DNA from: Conexibacter arvalis
Lineage (GTDB): Bacteria > Actinomycetota > Thermoleophilia > Solirubrobacterales > Solirubrobacteraceae
Length of the DNA: 64,000 nucleotides
Assembly: GCF_014199525.1 (NCBI RefSeq)
Contig: NZ_JACHNU010000009.1
Location: forward strand, 25,253 to 89,252
Reading direction: 5' to 3'
Under the pieces are notes generated by a model. The model saw only the letters and a list, made by a program, of their open reading frames with translations. It was not told where the DNA came from and searched no databases. Below, piece after piece: positions 58,245-64,000 of the stretch. A program made the position numbers and the translations under genes. How positions within the stretch are numbered: position 1 is the first letter of the stretch; each line of letters begins with the position of its first letter.

Positions 58245-60631
58245 CGCTTCGCCTCCTGGATCGCGTTCCAGACCCGCTCCGAGGTCAGCGGCATGTCGAT
58301 GTATCTGACGCCGAGCGGGCGCAGCGCGTCGATCACCGCGTTGACGATCGCCGGGGAGGCCGCGATCGTCGCCGCCTCGCCGACGCCCTTGACGCCGAGC
58401 GTGTTGGTCGGGGAGCGCGTCTCGGTCCGCGCCGTCTCGAACGACGGGACCTCCGCGGCCGTCGGCAGGCCGTAGTCGACGAACGTGCCGGTCACGAGCT
58501 GGCCGGCCTCGTCGTAGTGGATCCGCTCGTAGAGCGCCTGCCCGATCGCGTGGACCGCGCCGCCGTGGACCTGGCCGTCGATCAGCTTCGGGTTGATCGC
58601 CGGGCCGCAGTCGTCGACGGCGATCCAGCGGACGATCTCGACGCGCCCGGTCTCGGCGTCGACCTCGACGACGCAGGCGTGCGCGCCGAACGGCCAGACG
58701 AAGTTGTCCGGGTCGTAGAAGGAGATCTCGTCGAGGCCGGCCTCCAGGCCCTCCGGCAGGTCGGCGGGGATGTACGCCTCGGTCGCGACCTCGGCGAGCG
58801 TCATCGACTGCTCCGGCGAGCCCTTGACGCGGAAGACGCCCTCGGCGACCTCGATGTCCTCGGGCGCCGCCTCGAGCTTGTGCGCGACGATCCGCTTCGC
58901 CTTGTCCTGCACCTTCTCGGCGGCGCGCGCGACCGCCTCGCCGCCGACCGACAGCGAGCGCGAGCCGTACGTGTCCTTGCCGAACGGGCCGGTGTTGGTG
59001 TCGCCGTGGATCACCTCGACGGCGTCGGGCGCGAGCCCGAGCCGGTCGGCGACGATCTGCGCCATGCTCGTCTCCAGCCCCTGGCCGTGCGGCGAGGTGC
59101 CGGTGTAGACCATCACGCCGCCGGTCGGCAGCACGCGCACCTGCGCCGACTCGAAGTAGCCGCCCTGCATCCCCCAGCCGTCGGGGCCGAGCGCGCGCGA
59201 CGGGCCGAGGCCGCAGATCTCGACGTAGGTCGAGAAGCCGACGCCGCGGTAGACGGGACGGTCGGGGTCGGAGCGCAGCTGCTCCTGCTCGCGGCGGAAG
59301 CCGTCGAGGTCGAGCAGCTCCAGGCACTTGTCGAGCGTCCCGTCGTAATCGCCGGAGTCGTAGACGAAGCCGTGCGGCCGCTCGTTGGGGAAGTCGCGGA
59401 TGAAGTTGCGGCGGCGCAGTTCCAGCCGGTCGATCCCGAGCTCGTCGGCGAGCTGGTCGATGCAGACCTCGATCAGGTGGGTCGCCTCCGGGCGGCCGGC
59501 GCCGCGGATCGCGTCGGTCGTGACCTTGTTGGTGAAGACGCCGACGATCGTCGTGCGGACGGCGTCGAAGTCGTAGACGCCGCTGACGACGCACGAGGTG
59601 AAGGTCGGGATCACCGGCCCCTCGATCAGGTGGTAGGAGCCGCAGTCCTGGATCACTCTGACGTCGATCGCCTTCAGCTCGCCCTCTCTCGTGGCGGCGA
59701 TCCGGACGTAGTCGATCTGGTCGCGGCCATGGTGGGTCGTCAGCATGTCGTCGCTGCGGGTCGCGGTCCACTTGACGGGCCGGCCGGTCTTGCGGGCGCA
59801 CCACGCCGTCAGCGTCTCCTCGCCGTAGACCTGCAGCTTGGAGCCGAAGCCGCCGCCGACCTCGGGGGCGACGACGCGGATCCGCTCCTCCGGGATCCCC
59901 AGCTCGATCGAGAGGATCACCCGCGCGACGTGCGGGATCTGCGTCGAGGACCACAGCGTCAGGTGGTCCTCGCGCCATTCGGCGAGCGCGCCGCGCGGCT
60001 CGATCGCCGCGCCGGCGGTGCGGTGGTTGACGACCCGCCGCTCCATCACGACGTCGGCCTCCGCGAAGGCGGCGTCGACGTCGCCGCCGGCCAGCTCCCA
60101 CTCGAAGACCTGGTTGGTGCCGAACTGCTCGTGGATGATCGGCGCGCCGTCCCGCAGCGCCGCCTCGGGGTCGACGACGACCGGCAGCGGCTCGTAGTCG
60201 ACGAGCACCTCCTCGGCCGCGTCGACGACCGCGTACTTGTCGCTGCCGAGCACGACCGCGACGGCCTGGCCGACGTAGCCGACCTTCCCTCTCGCCAGCG
60301 GCCAGTGGTCGGGGACGTGGACCTCGACGCCCGGCGGCACCCACACCATCGGGCAGGGCGCCGCGAGGTCGTCCATGTCCTCGCCGGTGAAGACGGCCTC
60401 GATCCCCTCGCGCGCCGCCGCGGCCGAGACGTCGATCGACGCGATCCGCGCGTGCGCCTCCGGCGAGCGGACGATCGCCGCGTACAGCGTGCCGGGCAGC
60501 ACGAGGTCGTCGACGTAGGTCGCGCGCCCGGTGATCAGCCGCGGGTCCTCCTTGCGCTTGAGGGCCCGTCCGACGTAGCCGTTGCCGCCCGGGAGGCCCC
60601 GTTCGGCGGTCTCTGCTCCGGCGGCGCCCAT
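58241..60631 (-). CDS. coxL: molybdenum hydroxylase large subunit, form II CoxL-like
   Basis: 796 aa, the usual length. Molybdopterin-binding aldehyde oxidase/xanthine dehydrogenase fold with EVGGGFGSK, the active-site loop AIRGAGR (374-380), and the catalytic Glu in [10 protein letters not shown]. Form I CO dehydrogenases have AYxCSFR with the Cu-binding Cys; this protein has the form II AYRGAGR type, with Ile instead of Tyr. Oxidation of CO is therefore uncertain, and an aldehyde or N-heterocycle is equally likely. It abuts coxS with no spacer. Confidence 0.92.
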   Translation of the reverse strand: MGAAGAETAERGLPGGNGYVGRALKRKEDPRLITGRATYVDDLVLPGTLYAAIVRSPEAHARIASIDVSAAAAREGIEAVFTGEDMDDLAAPCPMVWVPPGVEVHVPDHWPLARGKVGYVGQAVAVVLGSDKYAVVDAAEEVLVDYEPLPVVVDPEAALRDGAPIIHEQFGTNQVFEWELAGGDVDAAFAEADVVMERRVVNHRTAGAAIEPRGALAEWREDHLTLWSSTQIPHVARVILSIELGIPEERIRVVAPEVGGGFGSKLQVYGEETLTAWCARKTGRPVKWTATRSDDMLTTHHGRDQIDYVRIAATREGELKAIDVRVIQDCGSYHLIEGPVIPTFTSCVVSGVYDFDAVRTTIVGVFTNKVTTDAIRGAGRPEATHLIEVCIDQLADELGIDRLELRRRNFIRDFPNERPHGFVYDSGDYDGTLDKCLELLDLDGFRREQEQLRSDPDRPVYRGVGFSTYVEICGLGPSRALGPDGWGMQGGYFESAQVRVLPTGGVMVYTGTSPHGQGLETSMAQIVADRLGLAPDAVEVIHGDTNTGPFGKDTYGSRSLSVGGEAVARAAEKVQDKAKRIVAHKLEAAPEDIEVAEGVFRVKGSPEQSMTLAEVATEAYIPADLPEGLEAGLDEISFYDPDNFVWPFGAHACVVEVDAETGRVEIVRWIAVDDCGPAINPKLIDGQVHGGAVHAIGQALYERIHYDEAGQLVTGTFVDYGLPTAAEVPSFETARTETRSPTNTLGVKGVGEAATIAASPAIVNAVIDALRPLGVRYIDMPLTSERVWNAIQEAKR

Positions 60632-61141
<510 letters not shown>

Positions 61142-61193
61142 GTCTCCTCCTCCGATGCCGAACGACGACCGGCCGTCTTGTGCCGATTGCAAC

Positions 61194-61203
61194 GGGTATA
61201 CCC
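61194..61203. promoter_or_regulatory. GGGTATACCC palindrome in the cox/glcD divergent promoter
   Basis: A perfect 10-bp palindrome in the 67-base gap between the divergent coxS and glcD starts, ending six bases before the glcD GTG. It is a candidate operator, or contains a -10 (TATACC). Confidence 0.4.
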
Positions 61204-61208
61204 ATGCC

Positions 61209-62660
61209 GTGAGCGAGCGATCCCTGGTGAAAGCGCTCCAAACCGCCTGCGGCGAGCAGCACGTGCTGACCGCGCATCACGCGCTGCGCGCGTACGAGTC
61301 CGACGGGCTGCTCCAGTACGCCGTCGTCCCGCGCGCGGCGGTGCTGCCCGGGAGCGCCGAGGAGGTCGTCGCGGTCGTGCGCGCCTGCCGCGAGCACGGC
61401 GTGCCGTGGGTCGCGCGCGGCTCGGGCAGCGGCCTCTCCGGCGGCGCGCTGCCGATCGCCGAGGGCGTGCTGATCGTGCTGTCGCGGCTGCGGCGGATCG
61501 TCGAGGTCGACCTCGCCAACCAGCGGGTCGTCTGCGAGCCGGGCGTCACGAACGTCGCGATCTCGGCGGCGGTCGGGCCGACGCACTTCTATCCGCCCGA
61601 CCCCTCCAGTCAGATCGTCTGCTCGATCGGCGGCAACGTCGCCGAGAACTCCGGCGGCGCCCATTGCTTCAAGTACGGCTTCACGACCAACTACGTCTGC
61701 GGGCTGGAGGTCGTGCTACCCGACGGATCGGTCGCGCAGCTCGGCGGCAAGGAGGCCGACCTGCCCGGCTACGACCTCCACGGCGTCTTCGTCGGCTCGG
61801 AGGGGACGCTCGGGATCGCGACGCGGATCACGCTGCGCGTCGTGCCGACGCCGGAGTCGGTGCGGACGCTCGTCGCCTTCTTCGCCACGCCGGCGCAGGC
61901 CGGGCTGGCGGTCTCGGAGATCGTCGCCGCCGGGGTCGTCCCGGGCGCGATCGAGATGATGGACCGCCTCTCGATCGACGCCTCCGAGCAGATGGCCGGC
62001 GCCGGCTGGCCGTCCGACGCGGGCGCCGCACTGCTGGTCGAGCTCGACGGCCCGGCGGCCGAGATCGCCGAGCGCTTCGACGAGCTGTCCGCGATCTGCG
62101 CTGTCGCCGGCTCGAGCGAGGTGCGGGTCGCGCGCGACGCCGCCGAGCGCGACGTCTTCTGGCGGATGCGCAAGGCGGCCTTCCCGGCGATGGGGCGGAT
62201 CAGCCCGCACTACTACGTGCAGGACAGCGTGATCCCGCGCACGCGGTTGGCCGAGGTGCTGGAGCGGATCGACGCGCTGGCGCGCGACGCCGGGCTGCGG
62301 GTCGCCAACGTCTTCCACGCCGGCGACGGCAACCTCCACCCGCTCGTCTGCTACGACGGCCACGTGCCCGGCGAGGCCGAGCGGGCCGAGGAGCTGGCCG
62401 GCGAGATCGTGCTCGCCTGCGTCCGCGCCGGCGGCTCGATCACCGGCGAGCACGGCGTCGGCGTCGACAAGAAGCGCTACATGCCGCGGATGTTCGGCGA
62501 GCCCGACCTCGCCGCCTTCCAGAAGCTGCGCTGCGCCTTCGACCCCGCCGGGCTGGCCAACCCCGGCAAGGTGATGCCGGCGCCGCGGCTGTGCGGCGAG
62601 GTGCCCGGCCCGTATCGCCGCCACCCGCTGGAGCAGGCCGGCTTGGCGGAGCGGATGTGA
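61209..62660 (+). CDS. glcD: glycolate oxidase subunit GlcD-like
   Basis: 483 aa from a GTG ([10 protein letters not shown]). FAD PCMH domain with [16 protein letters not shown] (about 75-90), [23 protein letters not shown] (about 140-162), [10 protein letters not shown], and the cap-domain motifs [10 protein letters not shown] and [13 protein letters not shown], ending NPGKVMP. It oxidises glycolate or a similar 2-hydroxy acid. A glcE follows after four bases, so this is a true glcDE(F) operon start. It is divergent from the cox operon and distinct from the orphan GlcD-like protein at 19825-21213. Confidence 0.9.
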   Translation: MSERSLVKALQTACGEQHVLTAHHALRAYESDGLLQYAVVPRAAVLPGSAEEVVAVVRACREHGVPWVARGSGSGLSGGALPIAEGVLIVLSRLRRIVEVDLANQRVVCEPGVTNVAISAAVGPTHFYPPDPSSQIVCSIGGNVAENSGGAHCFKYGFTTNYVCGLEVVLPDGSVAQLGGKEADLPGYDLHGVFVGSEGTLGIATRITLRVVPTPESVRTLVAFFATPAQAGLAVSEIVAAGVVPGAIEMMDRLSIDASEQMAGAGWPSDAGAALLVELDGPAAEIAERFDELSAICAVAGSSEVRVARDAAERDVFWRMRKAAFPAMGRISPHYYVQDSVIPRTRLAEVLERIDALARDAGLRVANVFHAGDGNLHPLVCYDGHVPGEAERAEELAGEIVLACVRAGGSITGEHGVGVDKKRYMPRMFGEPDLAAFQKLRCAFDPAGLANPGKVMPAPRLCGEVPGPYRRHPLEQAGLAERM

Positions 62661-62664
62661 GGCG

Positions 62665-64000
62665 ATGGCGAGCGCCGCGCACGCGCCGGCACGGCTGACC
62701 CCGGGAAGCGCCGCGGAGGCGGCCGCGATGCTGCGCGACGCCGGCCCGGTCGTGATCCGCGGCGGCGGGACGAAGCTGGGCGGATTGGGTTTCCCCGTCG
62801 ATGCGCCGACCGAGCTGCGGACCGAGCGGCTCGACGCGCTCGTCGCCCACAACGCTGGCGACATGACGGCGGTCGTGCAGGCCGGGCTCCCGCTCGCCCG
62901 CGCGCAGGCGGCCTTCGCCGACGCCGGGCAGATGCTCGCGCTCGACCCGCCCGACGGCGGCGCGACCGTCGGCGGCGTCGTCGCCAGCGGCGACAGCGGG
63001 CCGCTGCGCCACCGCTACGGCGCCCCGCGCGACCTCGTGCTCGGCGTCGAGCTGGCGCTGCCCGACGGATCGGTCGCGCGCGCCGGCTCGCAGGTGATCA
63101 AGAACGTCGCCGGGTACGACCTCGCGAAGCTGATGAGCGGCGCCTGCGGCACGCTTGGCCTGCTCTGCGAGCTGACCGTGCGCCTCCACCCCCTCCCGGC
63201 CCGCTGCTGCACGGTCGTCGGCCGCGGCGACGACCCCGCCGCGCTCGCCGCCGCGGCGACCGCGCTCGCACACCTGCCGCTCGAGGCCGACGCGATCGAC
63301 CTGCGCTGGGAGGGGGCGTTCGCGGGCGCGGGCGCGGATCGGCGCAACGCACGCGGAGCTCCTCGGGCGGCCGAGCGCGGCGCGGCGGGCGGCGAGCGGG
63401 CGGCCGGAAGCGGCGCGGCGGGCGAGACGGGCCGCGCGGACGGCGCCGCGCGCGGGACCGGTGGCGCGCCCGGTGCGGCGGCGACCGGCGACGGCGCGGG
63501 GGGCGCCGCCGCCGGCGCCGTCCTCGCGCGCTTCTCCGGCGCGACCGCGCGCGACCGCGCGGAGGTGGCGGCGCGGACGCTGCGCGAGCACGGGCTCGCC
63601 TGCGCCGCCGTCGAGGACGACGGGCCGCTGTGGGCCGCCCAGCGCGACGGCCAGCGCGGCGCCGTCGTGCTGCGCGTCTCCGGGACGCAGGCGCGGCTCG
63701 CCGGCATGCTGGCGGTCGCGCGCGACGAAGGCGCCCGGCTCGTGGCGCGCGCGGCCTACGGCCTCGCGTGGCTGACGCTGCCGGGCGGCGGCGGGAACGG
63801 GGCCGGTGGCGCGAACGCGATCGGAGCGGACGCGGGCAGCGCGAACGCAAGCCGCACGCCCGCGGCGGGCGTGAACGTCAGCGGAGCGAATGCGGCGGGC
63901 GCAAACGCGGGCGGCGCGAACGCGGGCGGCGCGAACGCGGGCGGCGCGAACGCGGGCGGCGCGAACGCGGGCGGCGCGAACGCGGGCGGCGCGAACGCGG
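62665..64000 (+). CDS. glcE: glycolate oxidase subunit GlcE-like, partial, with repeat insertions
   Basis: At least 445 aa; the frame runs off the window without a stop. An FAD-binding half-PCMH domain is clear: VVIRGGGTKLGGLG (about 28-41), TVGGVVASGDSGPLRHRYG, and QVIKNVAGYDLAKLMSGACGTLG. After about residue 220 the protein departs from the family: a Gly/Ala/Arg-rich stretch (about 218-290), a return to family-like sequence (ARFSGATARDRAEVAARTLREHGL and ARAAYGLAWLTLP), then a Gly-Ala-Asn repeat of 15-bp units to the edge. The C-terminal NPGR region must lie beyond, if present. Confidence 0.85.
   Translation, partial: MASAAHAPARLTPGSAAEAAAMLRDAGPVVIRGGGTKLGGLGFPVDAPTELRTERLDALVAHNAGDMTAVVQAGLPLARAQAAFADAGQMLALDPPDGGATVGGVVASGDSGPLRHRYGAPRDLVLGVELALPDGSVARAGSQVIKNVAGYDLAKLMSGACGTLGLLCELTVRLHPLPARCCTVVGRGDDPAALAAAATALAHLPLEADAIDLRWEGAFAGAGADRRNARGAPRAAERGAAGGERAAGSGAAGETGRADGAARGTGGAPGAAATGDGAGGAAAGAVLARFSGATARDRAEVAARTLREHGLACAAVEDDGPLWAAQRDGQRGAVVLRVSGTQARLAGMLAVARDEGARLVARAAYGLAWLTLPGGGGNGAGGANAIGADAGSANASRTPAAGVNVSGANAAGANAGGANAGGANAGGANAGGANAGGANAGGANA
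63901..64000 (+). repeat. 15-bp minisatellite in glcE, reaching the window edge
   Basis: Unit GCGAACGCGGGCGGC at 63916, 63931, 63946, 63961 and 63976 (five perfect copies), a variant at 63901 and a partial at 63991. Each unit encodes a circular form of GANAG. Degenerate earlier units extend back to about 63795. Total length unknown. Confidence 0.92.

Overview
The window is very GC-rich chromosomal DNA from an actinobacterium. I infer a member of the Thermoleophilia (Solirubrobacterales, Conexibacter-like). The basis is the mix of gene families: a fused shikimate kinase/3-dehydroquinate synthase, secreted Calx-beta/GH6 and DUF11 proteins, a form II CO-dehydrogenase-type cluster, a CsoR copper operon and dense GTGA/ATGA gene overlaps. 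Genus assignment is inference. No phage, transposase, CRISPR array, rRNA or tRNA was recognised. No gene-free stretch exceeds about 300 bases; the longest (39541-39821, 45995-46268, 8698-8955, 45557-45802) hold the hairpins, operators and promoters listed.

Layout. 1-2.2 kb: nadK and tlyA, with a LexA-type box just before the left edge gene, plus a small membrane protein. 2.4-8.7 kb: secreted surface proteins, namely two tandem Calx-beta + GH6-like paralogues and a six-repeat DUF11 protein. 8.9-13.1 kb: dxs, a polyprenyl synthase, xseB-like, nusB and efp. 13.2-15.5 kb: a PAP2 phosphatase and an MFS exporter. 15.5-19.8 kb: aroC, aroKB fusion, aroQ and a Xaa-Pro peptidase, coupled by 4-base overlaps. 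19.8-22.8 kb: a GlcD-like oxidase with its GntR regulator, and a short prepilin peptidase.

22.9-37.9 kb is a carbohydrate-acquisition region, all on the minus strand: a secreted GH78 alpha-L-rhamnosidase, an IclR regulator, then a nine-gene run (class-III aminotransferase, L-rhamnonate-dehydratase-like enzyme, CUT2-type ABC transporter, ceramidase-like hydrolase, Gfo/Idh/MocA dehydrogenase, TIM-barrel isomerase, glutamate dehydrogenase). Three matching 15-bp operators sit in the promoters of the rhamnosidase, the IclR gene and the long operon, so the region looks like one regulon.

38-43.9 kb: small enzymes, then a divergent csoR / copZ-secreted His-rich protein-copA copper operon with CsoR-type operators, closed by a large hairpin. 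43.9-46.9 kb: a RES-Xre toxin-antitoxin module with an unusual Arg/Thr/Ala repeat ORF translationally coupled between antitoxin and toxin, a tiny acidic protein, an AT-richer island with DnaA-box-like nonamers, and a HARE-HTH/coiled-coil protein. 47-53 kb: aroE, mltG with a long cytosolic extension, ruvX, alaS. 53.2-61.1 kb: a complete coxSLMDEG-xdhC molybdenum hydroxylase operon whose MoxR ATPase lacks any ATG/GTG/TTG start and probably starts at CTG. 61.2-64 kb: glcD and a partial glcE carrying Gly-Ala-Asn minisatellite repeats that run off the end.
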